Positions 29,110 through 38,044 of a DNA stretch of 64,000 bases are shown one piece after another. Every line of letters begins with the position of its first letter. The first letter of the stretch is position 1. The notes under the pieces were generated by a model that was not told where the DNA came from, searched no databases, and saw only the letters and a list, made by a program, of their open reading frames with translations. Origin of the DNA: Hydrogenophaga sp. (lineage in GTDB: Bacteria; Pseudomonadota; Gammaproteobacteria; Burkholderiales; Burkholderiaceae_C); assembly GCF_019264445.1 (NCBI RefSeq), contig NZ_JAHVAB010000059.1:1-64000 (forward strand), written 5' to 3'. The translations under genes were made by a program, and so were the position numbers.

Positions 29110-31515
29110 TCAGTGTGTAAAGCCCATGGGCCGCGCCTCACGCACCTCTGGCTTGATGCGGTGCTCGGCTTCCAGCTGGGCAATGAATTCCTCGGGAGCG
29201 AGTGCTTCGGCGAGGATCTCGACCTGGCGCTTCACCGCCGCGAAGTCACCCGGGCACAACTGTTCCAGCTTGGCCAGCCGCGCGGCCAGCGCCGCATCCA
29301 GCCGCGTGGCGTCTCCGCCCAGGGCCTCCACCACGAACATCCTCTCGCGCTGCGCCAGCGTGAGCGGCTTGAAGCGGATCTTGAAAGTGAAGCGCCGCAG
29401 TGCCGCCTGATCGATGCTGTCCATCAGGTTGGTGGTGCAGATGAAGATGCCGGCAAAGCGCTCCATGCCCTGCAACATCTCATTGACCTCGGTCACCTCG
29501 TACGTGCGCTGCGCGCCCCGGCGGTCTTGCAGGAAGCTGTCGGCCTCGTCCAGCAGCAACACCGCCTTCTCCGCTTCCGCCTCCCGGAACATCGCGGCCA
29601 TCTGCTGTTCGGTCTCGCCCACGAACTTGCTCACGAGATCGCTGGCGCGGCGGATCATGAGCGGGCGCTCCAGCTGCTGCGCCAGGTGCTCGGCCAGCGC
29701 CGTCTTGCCCGTGCCCGGCGCGCCGTGGAAACACAGGCAGCCGTGGCCGCGCGCCTTGAGCGCTGCAATCACGCGCGGCAGCTCGTAGCGCGACTCGACA
29801 TTGAGCATGTCCAGGCTGTACTGCGTGGCGCTGGGGCGCTGCACCAGGTCGGGTTTTCGCCCCAGGGCCAGGTCGGCGTTCTTCAGCTGGCGTTCGATCA
29901 GCTCGTCCAGCATGGGCGCGGGCTGCGCCGGCGCGCGGGCCCGCCGTGCCGCCGGTTTGGCGGGGCTGGCCGCGAGTTGCGCGAAGCGCAGCGCGGTGCG
30001 GATCTGCGCGGGCGTGAGACCTTTGCGCTCGGTCAGGCGCGCCACCAGCGCGTCGGACACCGGCGCGCCTTCCAGCGTCTTGCGCACGAGTTGCTCACGC
30101 GCGCCTGGAGGCGGGCTCTTGAGCTCCAGGTGGTAAGCGAAGCGGCGGCGAAACGCCGGGTCGATCTGTTCAATGCGGTTGGTGACCCAAAGGGTGGGGA
30201 CCGCATTGGTTTCCAGGATCTGGTTCACCCAGGCCTTGCCGCTGACGCTGCTGGTGTGTGAAGCGGCCACGTGCTCGGCGCGCGCCATGATCTGCGCGGC
30301 CTCGCTGGAGATGGGCGGAAACACGTCCTCCACTTCGTCAAACAGGAGCGCGGAGTGCGCAGTGCCCTTGAGGAACACCTGGGCGATCTGCAGCGAGCGG
30401 TAGCGGTCGCGCCCACTGAGCGCATTGCCGTCGCGGTCGGCGTATTCGACCTCGAAGAGCTCCAGGCCCGCGGCCTGCGCGACCACGCGCGCGAGCTCGG
30501 TCTTGCCGGTGCCAGGCGGGCCGTACATGAGCACGTTCACCCCGAGTTCCTTGCGGGCCACGGCTTCGCGCAGCAAACCACACAGCAGGCGCACGTCTTC
30601 GCCCACATAGTCGAAGTCTTTCGCCGTCAACGCCGAGCGCGCGGCCGGCCGCGTGAACACCGCCATCAGCTCGCTCTGTGTGCGGTACTCGCGCATGAGC
30701 ACCGGCGGGAGTTTTTCGCTGACCTTCATCAGGTCGGCCAGGTCGGTGATGTTGTGCTCGGAGATCAGGTTCTCGACCATGCCGATGCGCTCCAGGCGAG
30801 AGCCGGCGCGCAGTGCTTCGCCGACTTCGCTGGCCTTCACGCCGGCCACATCGGCAATCGCCGCGTACGCCTCGGGCGCGTTGTTCACCTTGAACTCGAC
30901 CAGGATGGATCGCAGGTCGCGCTGGTAACGGGCCAGCGTGCCGTAGAGCAGCAGCGCGCGCTCGGCGCGGTTGAGCTGCAGCAGGCTGGCCAGCGCGTCG
31001 ATGTTTTTTTCCACCAGGGTGGACTGCTTCTTCAGCGAATGGCTGAGCCATTCACCGGTGACGGCCAGCACCGAGAGCAGGTCTTTGGGCGACTCCTTGG
31101 CGTATTCGTCCAGATAGAAGAACAGCGTGCCTTCTTCGTAGGGGCCGCGCCACACACCGTAGCGCTCCATGAAGGCGTTGGTGGCCAGGCGGTCGTGTCC
31201 ACTCCAGAGCTCGTTGTCCTTGCAGCGGCGCTGCAGGAACTCGCGCAAGCGCAGCAGCACGGTGTGCGGCCACACGAGATGGCGCCCGGCGAGCGAGAGC
31301 AGCGTGTTGAGATCGCGGCGCACATTGAAACGCGGGCCCTGGCGGGCAGCGAGCGTGAGCACGAAGTGCGAGCACATGAGGTCGAGCACCGGCGCCTGGC
31401 GCAGCCCATGCGGCACGAACACGCGCCCCTCACCCACGCCCGGGCTGCGCCCATCGCGTGCGTCAAGAACAGTGCGGGCCGCCGGTACCGCTGCTTGCGG
31501 CAAGCGCTTGGTCAT
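29110..31515 (-). CDS. Twin-domain AAA+ ATPase, function unknown
   Basis: This is an 801-residue protein with two AAA+ modules. The first Walker A is GPPGTGKT (332-339) with Walker B LLFDEVED (Asp393, Glu394). The second is GAPGTGKT (598-605) with LLLDEAD (Asp656, Glu657). IDPAFRRRF and IDQAALRRF carry candidate arginine fingers. The N-terminal 300 residues are mostly helical, without a recognised domain. The linker at about 515-560 is Ala/Pro/Arg-rich. The layout resembles classical two-ring unfoldases (Cdc48/ClpA-like), but neither the N-domain nor a protease-docking motif is obvious. The start is MTKRLPQ. It stands alone, divergent from threonine ammonia-lyase. Confidence 0.85.
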   Translation of the reverse strand: MTKRLPQAAVPAARTVLDARDGRSPGVGEGRVFVPHGLRQAPVLDLMCSHFVLTLAARQGPRFNVRRDLNTLLSLAGRHLVWPHTVLLRLREFLQRRCKDNELWSGHDRLATNAFMERYGVWRGPYEEGTLFFYLDEYAKESPKDLLSVLAVTGEWLSHSLKKQSTLVEKNIDALASLLQLNRAERALLLYGTLARYQRDLRSILVEFKVNNAPEAYAAIADVAGVKASEVGEALRAGSRLERIGMVENLISEHNITDLADLMKVSEKLPPVLMREYRTQSELMAVFTRPAARSALTAKDFDYVGEDVRLLCGLLREAVARKELGVNVLMYGPPGTGKTELARVVAQAAGLELFEVEYADRDGNALSGRDRYRSLQIAQVFLKGTAHSALLFDEVEDVFPPISSEAAQIMARAEHVAASHTSSVSGKAWVNQILETNAVPTLWVTNRIEQIDPAFRRRFAYHLELKSPPPGAREQLVRKTLEGAPVSDALVARLTERKGLTPAQIRTALRFAQLAASPAKPAARRARAPAQPAPMLDELIERQLKNADLALGRKPDLVQRPSATQYSLDMLNVESRYELPRVIAALKARGHGCLCFHGAPGTGKTALAEHLAQQLERPLMIRRASDLVSKFVGETEQQMAAMFREAEAEKAVLLLDEADSFLQDRRGAQRTYEVTEVNEMLQGMERFAGIFICTTNLMDSIDQAALRRFTFKIRFKPLTLAQRERMFVVEALGGDATRLDAALAARLAKLEQLCPGDFAAVKRQVEILAEALAPEEFIAQLEAEHRIKPEVREARPMGFTH

Positions 31516-31664
31516 CCAGACACCTCCAGTCGGGGTAGAGCCGACATTGCAGCGGACCATAACCCAGCTTGATCAATCATGGAAGAGAGTGATGCAGCCT
31601 GTCTGAGCAATTTGTCGGGCTTTCACGCCGCGCGCGGTCGGGCAGGCCAGTTCACAATCGCGCC

Positions 31665-32864
31665 ATGCTGCAACTTCATGACATCGAAACCGCCGCCGGT
31701 CGCCTCTCGGGCCATGTGCTGGACACCCCCTTCGTCGAATCGCGCACGATCTCCCAGCTCACCGGTTGCCAGGTGTTCCTCAAGTTCGAGAACCTGCAGT
31801 ACACGGCGTCCTTCAAGGAGCGTGGCGCCTGCAACAAGCTCGCGCAGCTCAGCGCCGACGAACGGGCGCGCGGCGTGATCGCGATGAGCGCCGGCAACCA
31901 CGCCCAGGGCGTGGCCTACCACGCGCAACGCCTGGGGCTGCGCGCCGTCATCGTCATGCCGCGCTTCACCCCCGGGGTGAAGGTGGAGCGCACGCGCGGC
32001 TTCGGCGCCGAGGTGGTGCTGCACGGCGACACGCTGGAGGCATCGCGCGCCCATGCCCGCGAGCTCGCCCAGCAGCAGGGCCTGGTGTTCGTGCATCCGT
32101 ACGACGACGAGGCGATCGTCGCCGGACAGGGCACCGTGGCCCTGGAGATGCTGCGCGTGCAGCCCGATCTGGACACCCTTGTGGTCGCCATCGGCGGCGG
32201 CGGCTTGATCGCCGGCATGGCCACGGCGGCCAAGGCCCTGCGGCCGGGTATCGAGATCGTGGGCGTGCAGACCGAGCGTTTCCCGGCCATGGTCAATGCC
32301 ATCAAGGGCACCCACCTGCCCCAGGGCTCCAGCACGATTGCCGAAGGCATCGCGGTGGGCACTCCCGGTGTGATCACAGAGGCCATCATCCGCCAGCGTG
32401 TGGACGATCTGCTGCTCGTGGACGAAGGCGATATCGAGCAGGCCATCGTGATGCTGCTGGAGATCGAGAAAACGCTGGTCGAAGGCGCCGGTGCCGCCGG
32501 CCTGGCCGCGCTGCTCAAGCATCCGCAGCGCTTCGCGGGCAAGCGGGTGGGGCTGGTGCTGTGTGGCGGCAACATCGACCCGCTGCTGCTGGCCTCGATC
32601 ATCGAGCGCGGCATGGTGCGCGCGGGTCGCCTGGCGCGTATTCAGGTCAACGCACGCGACGTGCCGGGCAACCTGGCGCGCATCACCGCCACCGTGGCGG
32701 AAGCCGGCGCAAACATCGACGAGGTGCACCACCAGCGCGCGTTCACACTGCTGGCAGCGCAGAACGTGGCCATCGAGCTCGTGCTCCAGACTCGAGGGCG
32801 CGAACACATCGCGCAGGTCATCGAACGCCTGCGCGAGGCCGGGTTCGAAGCCACGCTGCTCTGA
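31665..32864 (+). CDS. ilvA: Threonine ammonia-lyase with ACT domain
   Basis: This 399-residue PLP enzyme has the cofactor lysine Lys51 in TASFKERGA, the glycine loop AIGGGGLIAG, and MSAGNHAQG. The C-terminal 75 residues form one ACT domain (IQVNARDVPGNLARITATVAE), the short, single-ACT form. It deaminates threonine (and perhaps serine) to 2-oxobutyrate. The ACT domain suggests feedback by an amino acid, but the long two-ACT form of biosynthetic IlvA is not seen, so a catabolic or moonlighting role is possible. It is a single gene with a short gap to the MscS-like gene. Confidence 0.93.
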   Translation: MLQLHDIETAAGRLSGHVLDTPFVESRTISQLTGCQVFLKFENLQYTASFKERGACNKLAQLSADERARGVIAMSAGNHAQGVAYHAQRLGLRAVIVMPRFTPGVKVERTRGFGAEVVLHGDTLEASRAHARELAQQQGLVFVHPYDDEAIVAGQGTVALEMLRVQPDLDTLVVAIGGGGLIAGMATAAKALRPGIEIVGVQTERFPAMVNAIKGTHLPQGSSTIAEGIAVGTPGVITEAIIRQRVDDLLLVDEGDIEQAIVMLLEIEKTLVEGAGAAGLAALLKHPQRFAGKRVGLVLCGGNIDPLLLASIIERGMVRAGRLARIQVNARDVPGNLARITATVAEAGANIDEVHHQRAFTLLAAQNVAIELVLQTRGREHIAQVIERLREAGFEATLL

Positions 32865-32934
32865 GGCCTGGCGTCGGTTGACGCTGCGGCGGCCGCTCTG
32901 ACATCATCGGTCGGTCTTTCAACGCGCACGGGGG

Positions 32935-34422
32935 ATGAGCATGGACACCAACACCTTGTGGAACTCGCTGCAGAACACGCTGGGCACGCACATCCCCCAG
33001 CTGCTGGGCGCTCTGGCCATCTTCATTCTGGGGTGGTTCATTGCGGTGCTGGTGCGCGCTGCCGCCCGCAAGACGCTGGGCTTCGTCGGCGTCAACCACC
33101 GCTTTGGCAAGCTCACCAGCACGCACGTGGACATCGAGGGCGCGGTCGGGCTCGCGCTGTTCTGGGTGGTGATCCTGCTCACCCTCATTGCGGTGTTCAA
33201 CTCCCTCAACCTGGCTATCGTCTCTGGCCCGTTCTCGGCCTTCACCACGCAGATCTTTGTGTACGCGCCGCGCATCCTGGGCGGCTTGTTGCTGGCATTG
33301 CTGGCGTGGCTGGTCGCCAGCGTCGTGCGCGCGCTCTCCCAGCGCCTGCTCGACAAAACCACACTCGACGAGAAGCTGTCGGAGCACGCAGACATGGCGC
33401 CCATCAGCGACAGCCTCTCCGGCGCGCTGTTCTGGCTGGTGATCTTGCTCTTTGTGCCCGGCATCCTGGGTGCGCTGCAGATGGAAGGCTTGCTCGATCC
33501 GCTGCGTTCGATGGTGACCAAGACCCTGGACATCCTGCCCAACGCGCTGGCCGCGGTCGTGATCGGCGGTGTCGGCTGGATCGTGGCCACCGTGCTGCGC
33601 AACCTCACCACCCACCTGAGCCGCACCGCCGGGGTGGACAGGCTCGGTCACCGCGCCGGCCTGACCGATGCGGTCCAGCTCTCGCGCGTGATCGGCATGC
33701 TGGTCTTCATCGCCGTGTTTCTGCCCTCGCTGGTGGCCGCGCTGGACGCGCTCAAGATCGAAGCCATCTCGCGCCCGGCGACCGACATGCTCTCCACGCT
33801 GATGCAAGCGGTGCCGCACCTGATTGCAGCCGCGCTCATCCTGGTCGTCACGTGGCTGGTGGCGTCCTTCGCGAGCCAGTTGCTCGCCAGCCTGCTGGCC
33901 AGCCTCGGCTTTGACACGCTGCCCGCTCGCGTGCAGATGGCGCATGCCTTTGAGAAAACCCGCGCCTCCACCGCCGTTGGCCGGGTGGTGCTGTTCTTTG
34001 CCATGCTGTTCGCCACCGTCGAGGCGGCCGCGCAACTGGGCTTCACCCAGCTCAGCGACATGGTGGCCAACTTCATCCGCTTTGGTGGCGACATCCTGCT
34101 GGGCTCGGCCATCCTGGTGATCGGCTTCTGGCTGGCCAACCTGGCCCACGACGCGATCGACCGCGCCAGCGGCGCCGGCACCAAAGGCCTGGCGCGCATC
34201 GGCCGCTACGCCATCCTGGCCCTGGTCATCGCCATGGGCCTGCGCGCCATGGGCATTGCCGATGACATCGTCAACCTGGCCTTTGGTCTCACGCTGGGGG
34301 CGGTGGCGGTGGCGGTGGCGCTGTCGTTCGGCCTGGGCGGCAGGGAAGCCGCAGGCAAACTGATGGACCATTGGCTTTCCAAGTTTCGCCGTGAGGACCG
34401 CTCCAATGACCGCATCCCCTGA
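32935..34422 (+). CDS. MscS/CmpX-like membrane protein with TM-helix repeats
   Basis: This 495-residue protein has nine to ten hydrophobic segments and repeated blocks of the form ILGWFIAVLVRAAARKTL, AWLVASVVRALSQRLL and GWIVATVLRNLTTHL. These are the conserved TM-helix repeats of CmpX and some MscS-type channels. The end reads LALSFGLGGREAAGKLMDHWL, like the pore-lining helix of MscS. The full cytoplasmic MscS domain is not seen. It may be a mechanosensitive or small-ion channel. GGGGGATG lies at the start. It overlaps the next gene by 17 bases. Confidence 0.85.
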   Translation: MSMDTNTLWNSLQNTLGTHIPQLLGALAIFILGWFIAVLVRAAARKTLGFVGVNHRFGKLTSTHVDIEGAVGLALFWVVILLTLIAVFNSLNLAIVSGPFSAFTTQIFVYAPRILGGLLLALLAWLVASVVRALSQRLLDKTTLDEKLSEHADMAPISDSLSGALFWLVILLFVPGILGALQMEGLLDPLRSMVTKTLDILPNALAAVVIGGVGWIVATVLRNLTTHLSRTAGVDRLGHRAGLTDAVQLSRVIGMLVFIAVFLPSLVAALDALKIEAISRPATDMLSTLMQAVPHLIAAALILVVTWLVASFASQLLASLLASLGFDTLPARVQMAHAFEKTRASTAVGRVVLFFAMLFATVEAAAQLGFTQLSDMVANFIRFGGDILLGSAILVIGFWLANLAHDAIDRASGAGTKGLARIGRYAILALVIAMGLRAMGIADDIVNLAFGLTLGAVAVAVALSFGLGGREAAGKLMDHWLSKFRREDRSNDRIP

Positions 34423-34834
34423 ACCCACCCTCAGCGTCGAACTGCTCCAGGGACTGCTCCGCGAATGGTTCGCGCCCTGGATTCAGGCCATGGGCCTGCA
34501 GGTCGAGTCGTTTGCCCCTGGTGAGGTCACCCTGCGGTTGCCACAAAGCGATCAGCTCTCCCGCATTGGCGGCATGCTGTGCGGGCAAGCCATGATGTCG
34601 GCCGCCGACACCGCCATGGTGCTGGCCATCGTCACACAGCTGGGCACCCGGCGACCCATGACGACCGTGCAGCTCAACACCAGCTTTCTCAAGCCGCTCT
34701 CTGGCCAGGACGCCCGCATCACGGCCCGCGTGCTGCGGGCCGGCAAGAGCCTCGTCTTCGGAGAAATCGACATGTGCGGGGCGAACGACGGCCGCAGCGT
34801 GTGCCGCGCCAGCACCACCTACGCCCTGCTCTGA
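34406..34834 (+). CDS. PaaI-type hotdog thioesterase
   Basis: This 142-residue protein starts MTASPEPTLSVELLQ; GAGGA 9 bases before this ATG decides against an earlier GTG. It has the hotdog fold signature RIGGMLCGQAMMSAADTAMVLAI and TTVQLNTSFLKPL. It should hydrolyse acyl-CoA or aryl-CoA thioesters; the substrate is unknown. It overlaps the MscS-like gene, so the two are probably coupled. Confidence 0.9.
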   Translation: MTASPEPTLSVELLQGLLREWFAPWIQAMGLQVESFAPGEVTLRLPQSDQLSRIGGMLCGQAMMSAADTAMVLAIVTQLGTRRPMTTVQLNTSFLKPLSGQDARITARVLRAGKSLVFGEIDMCGANDGRSVCRASTTYALL

Positions 34835-34886
34835 AACACTTCCCGTAAAATCACCGGAGTTTTTGAACCCACCGACGGAGCGCGAC

Positions 34887-35030
34887 ATGTCTCACCACGA
34901 TCACCACACCCCCAGCGACCAGCCCCAGGACGTCGTGGAGTCCATCGTTCCCATGATGCCCATCGTGCTCCCCATCGCCGGTGCGGTGCTGATGTTCCTG
35001 CTGGCCTTCATCGCCATCTACATGGCCTGA
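34887..35030 (+). CDS. 47-residue His-rich single-pass membrane protein
   Basis: This short gene has its own ribosome site (GGAG 9 bases before ATG) and a clean frame. It begins MSHHDHHTPSDQPQD, followed by about 25 hydrophobic residues (IVLPIAGAVLMFLLAFIAIY) and ends MA. The N-terminus carries five histidines and four acidic residues in about 20 positions, a possible metal-binding tail facing one side of the inner membrane. It is just 52 bases after the thioesterase and before a hairpin terminator. I do not know its family. Confidence 0.72.
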   Translation: MSHHDHHTPSDQPQDVVESIVPMMPIVLPIAGAVLMFLLAFIAIYMA

Positions 35031-35048
35031 ACCGCCCAGGTTCATGAC

Positions 35049-35085
35049 AAGCCGGACGCCCGCCAGGGCCTTCGGCTTTCTTTTT
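35049..35085 (+). terminator. Terminator after the 47-residue gene
   Basis: AAGCCGGA and TTCGGCTT arms (one mismatch) are followed by TCTTTTT. The hairpin begins 19 bases after the stop at 35030. It is imperfect but shows the usual T-run. Confidence 0.6.
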
Positions 35086-35305
35086 GGGGCCGCTGGCCGC
35101 TCCAACCGTTTAATGCATCACGTTATGCGGGTTTTGCATGTAACCGGACCGTAACTTTGCGGGCGCTTTCTTAAAATCGGGGGCATAGGCCGACACGCTG
35201 ATCAAGCCCGGGTCCATCCGCCCAAGCTTCATCTCCCCTGCTGCCCCGCCATCCGCACCGCAGCCTCCACGCGCCGACCGCCCTTCTTGTCCGAAGGGAC
35301 CCTTT

Positions 35306-35344
35306 GACAGCCGCCCCGTCAGTTGCCTGACGCCAGCGGCTGTC
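35306..35344 (+). promoter_or_regulatory. Nested hairpin in the pckG mRNA leader
   Basis: GACAGCCGC (35306-35314) pairs with GCGGCTGTC (35336-35344). Inside it CGTCAG (35317-35322) pairs with CTGACG (35327-35332) around TTGC. No T-run follows, so it is not an ordinary terminator. It sits 44 bases before the pckG start and may affect stability or translation. Confidence 0.55.
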
Positions 35345-35388
35345 GGTGTCTCTGAGGCTGCCGGTTTACAAACTTCTGGAGCGACTCC

Positions 35389-37248
35389 ATGAATTCACCC
35401 GTGATGCAGGGCCTGACCCTCAACACCCCTTCCTACGTCAAGAACGCCCGTCTCATCGCCTGGGTGGCCGACATGGCCGCGCTGTGCAAGCCCGACAGCA
35501 TCTACTGGTGCGACGGCAGCGAGGAAGAGTACGCGCGCCTCTGCCAGCAACTGGTGGACGCCGGCACCCTCAAGAAGCTGGACCCGGTCAAACGCCCCAA
35601 CAGTTTCCTGGCCTGCTCCGACCCGTCGGACGTGGCCCGCGTGGAGGACCGCACGTTCATCTGCTCGCAAAAGCAGGAAGACGCCGGCCCGACCAACAAC
35701 TGGAAGGCGCCCGCCGAGATGCGCGCCACCCTGCAACCCCTCTTTGACGGTTGCATGCGCGGACGCACGATGTACGTGGTGCCTTTCAGCATGGGACCGC
35801 TGGGCAGCCCCATCGCCCACATCGGCATCGAGCTGTCTGACAGCGCGTACGTTGCGGTCAACATGAAGCTCATGACCCGCATGGGCAAAGCCGTCTTCGA
35901 CGTGCTGGGCAGCGACGGCGATTTCGTGCCCTGCGTGCACACCGTGGGCGCACCGCTGGCCGAAGGCGAAGCCGACAAGACCACCTGGCCTTGCAACCCG
36001 ACCACCAAATACATCGTCCACTACCCCGAAACGCGCGAAATCTGGAGCTACGGCTCGGGCTACGGCGGCAACGCGCTGCTGGGCAAGAAGTGCTTCGCAC
36101 TGCGCATTGCGTCCACCATGGGCAAGCAGCAGGGCTGGCTGGCCGAACACATGCTGATCCTGGGCGTGACCAACCCCCAGGGCAAGAAGTACCACGTGGC
36201 AGCGGCCTTCCCCAGCGCCTGTGGCAAGACCAACTTCGCCATGCTCATCCCGCCCAAGGGCTTCGAAGGCTGGAAGGTCACCACCATCGGTGACGACATC
36301 GCCTGGATCAAGCCCGGCAAGGACGGTCGCCTGTACGCCATCAACCCCGAAGCGGGTTACTTCGGCGTCGCCCCCGGCACCAACACGCTGACCAACCCGA
36401 ACTGCATGGCCAGCCTCGACAAGGACGTGATCTTCACCAACGTCGCGCTGACCGACGATGGCGATGTGTGGTGGGAAGGCATGAGCGATGCGCCCGCGCA
36501 CGCTATCGACTGGCAAGGCAAGGACTGGACGCCACAGATTGCCAAGGAAACCGGCGCCAAGGCCGCCCACCCCAATGCCCGCTTTACCGTGGCCGCCACC
36601 AACAACCCCGCACTCGACCCGGCCTGGGACGACCCGGCCGGTGTGGCCATCGATGCGTTCATCTTCGGCGGCCGCCGCAGCACCACCGTGCCGCTGGTGA
36701 CCGAAGCCCGCAACTGGACCGAAGGCGTCTACATGGCCGCCACCATGGGTTCGGAAACCACCGCCGCGGCCTTTGGTGCCCAGGGCGTGGTGCGCCGCGA
36801 TCCCTTCGCCATGCTGCCGTTCACCGGCTACAACATGAGCGACTACTTCCAGCACTGGCTGGACGTGGGCAACCAGCTCGCCGGCCAGGGCGCCAAGCTG
36901 CCGGCCATCTACTGCGTGAACTGGTTCCGCAAGGACGAGGCCGGCAAGTTCGTCTGGCCAGGTTTTGGCGAGAACATGCGCGTTCTGAAGTGGATGATCG
37001 ACCGCCTCGAAGGCCAGGCAGGTGCAGGCACCGAGCATGCGTTCGGCGTGAGCCCGCGCTTTGATGACATCCACTGGGAGGGCCTGAATTTCTCGGCCGA
37101 CCAGTACCGCACCGTCACCCACATTGATCGCGCCGCCTGGGTCAAAGAGCTCGAGCTGCATGCCGAGCTGTTCACCCAGCTGGCCCACCATTTGCCCCGG
37201 GAGCTCGAGGAGACAAAAGCGCAGATCGAGAAGCGCCTGGCCGCCTGA
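35389..37248 (+). CDS. pckG: Phosphoenolpyruvate carboxykinase (GTP)
   Basis: This 619-residue enzyme has the GTP-type signature [14 protein letters not shown]-loop Cys278-Gly-Lys280-Thr, with the reactive cysteine of GTP-dependent forms. [10 protein letters not shown] and the [17 protein letters not shown] end also match. Length fits the family (about 600-620). It converts oxaloacetate and GTP to PEP and CO2, opening gluconeogenesis from organic acids. A GGAG site lies near the ATG at 35389. It stands alone with a structured leader and a bidirectional terminator after it. GTP-PEPCK is less common in proteobacteria than the ATP form but occurs in Burkholderiales. Confidence 0.97.
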   Translation: MNSPVMQGLTLNTPSYVKNARLIAWVADMAALCKPDSIYWCDGSEEEYARLCQQLVDAGTLKKLDPVKRPNSFLACSDPSDVARVEDRTFICSQKQEDAGPTNNWKAPAEMRATLQPLFDGCMRGRTMYVVPFSMGPLGSPIAHIGIELSDSAYVAVNMKLMTRMGKAVFDVLGSDGDFVPCVHTVGAPLAEGEADKTTWPCNPTTKYIVHYPETREIWSYGSGYGGNALLGKKCFALRIASTMGKQQGWLAEHMLILGVTNPQGKKYHVAAAFPSACGKTNFAMLIPPKGFEGWKVTTIGDDIAWIKPGKDGRLYAINPEAGYFGVAPGTNTLTNPNCMASLDKDVIFTNVALTDDGDVWWEGMSDAPAHAIDWQGKDWTPQIAKETGAKAAHPNARFTVAATNNPALDPAWDDPAGVAIDAFIFGGRRSTTVPLVTEARNWTEGVYMAATMGSETTAAAFGAQGVVRRDPFAMLPFTGYNMSDYFQHWLDVGNQLAGQGAKLPAIYCVNWFRKDEAGKFVWPGFGENMRVLKWMIDRLEGQAGAGTEHAFGVSPRFDDIHWEGLNFSADQYRTVTHIDRAAWVKELELHAELFTQLAHHLPRELEETKAQIEKRLAA

Positions 37249-37330
37249 AGCTGGCCGCGCCCGACCACCGGCGGCCTGCAAGATCTGCTGGCCGCCGAAC
37301 CGCTCCTGACCCATCCCCGTCAGGGCGAAA

Positions 37331-37360
37331 AAAAAAGCCACCGGACCCGGTGGCTTTTTT
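37331..37360. terminator. Bidirectional terminator
   Basis: AAAAAAGCCACCGG (37331-37344) and CCGGTGGCTTTTTT (37347-37360) form perfect 14-base arms with a 2-base centre. It ends pckG and, on the other strand, the membrane-protein gene at 37379. Confidence 0.93.
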
Positions 37361-37378
37361 GTGGGCGCTTGACGCGTG

Positions 37379-37939
37379 TCAGATGTAGTACATCAGGCGG
37401 TTGCGTGCGCGGGCCGTGCCCAGACGCTCCCAGTAGCCCATCTCCGGCTCTGCCGTCTTCGTGGCCTCTGGCAAGCCCAGGGGTGCGAGGGCTTCGGCAA
37501 ACGCTTGAGCGGGTTCCTCTGCAGCCTCTTCGGCGTGCGTGCGAGCGGCCATCAGCTCGTTCATGAGGCGATGGTCCATGCGGGCCATTTCCCACATGCG
37601 GGTCTCGGCGCGCGCTTCGGCCAGCGCTTGCGACCAGCCGTCCAGCGACACCACAGCGCGGCGGGCCAGGGAGCGGGCGGTGTCGGCAAACAGTGCCATG
37701 CCGGCGAACACCACGACCCACAGGAACACCCAGGCCAGGAACAGCTGGCCATCGGCCCAGGTGCTGATGAGGCGGTCGGCCACCACGACCATGGCGGCCA
37801 CGACGGCGGCCAGCAACATGGCGGTCAGGCCACGCGCACTCTCGGTGCGGCGTTGAATGCCATCCACACCCTTGTGCGCGGGCATGGAAGCCGGGCGCAA
37901 GCCCAGCGGGGCAGAGGAAACAGATGTGAACGTGCTCAT
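37379..37939 (-). CDS. Two-helix membrane protein, unrecognised
   Basis: This is a 186-residue protein starting MSTFTSVSSAPLG, with AGGAG in place. Residues 37-55 and 66-85 are hydrophobic. The rest is a long, mainly helical cytoplasmic domain rich in Ala, Glu and Arg (EARAETRMWEMARMD), likely a coiled coil, ending MYYI. It faces a LysR gene across a 105-base gap with a striking palindrome. The LysR may control it. I do not recognise a family. Confidence 0.72.
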   Translation of the reverse strand: MSTFTSVSSAPLGLRPASMPAHKGVDGIQRRTESARGLTAMLLAAVVAAMVVVADRLISTWADGQLFLAWVFLWVVVFAGMALFADTARSLARRAVVSLDGWSQALAEARAETRMWEMARMDHRLMNELMAARTHAEEAAEEPAQAFAEALAPLGLPEATKTAEPEMGYWERLGTARARNRLMYYI

Positions 37940-37980
37940 GAAGAACTCCTGAAAGGGATGAATGTCTTTTGGACACCGCA

Positions 37981-38002
37981 ATACTAGGGTTAACCCTTGT
38001 AT
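37981..38002. promoter_or_regulatory. Operator-like palindrome in a divergent LysR promoter
   Basis: The 22-base element centres on GGGTTAACCC (37987-37996): outer arms ATAC and GTAT match, with a single T-T mismatch inside. It lies between the LysR gene (38045) and the membrane-protein gene (37939), about equally far from both. It is the most perfect operator-like site in the window. Confidence 0.65.
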
Positions 38003-38044
38003 CTTTCCACTTTATCTTTGTGATGTCTTACATTCACTCCGGTG

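Larger units (their letters stand above)
35031..35388 (+). promoter_or_regulatory. Long pckG upstream region and leader (no gene)
   Basis: This is a 358-base stretch with no supported gene. An imperfect hairpin (AAGCCG ... CGGCTT and T-run, 35049-35085) follows the small gene as a terminator. A TTAAAAT box at 35171-35177 is the best -10 candidate for pckG, but the -35 is poor. A strong nested hairpin lies at 35306-35344. An mRNA started near 35185 would have a leader of about 200 bases. Confidence 0.5.

Noticed and set aside
31516-31664. Possible tRNA or small RNA between the AAA+ gene and threonine ammonia-lyase
   Set aside because: No cloverleaf, T-loop consensus or terminator can be drawn. 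It looks like a plain divergent promoter region.
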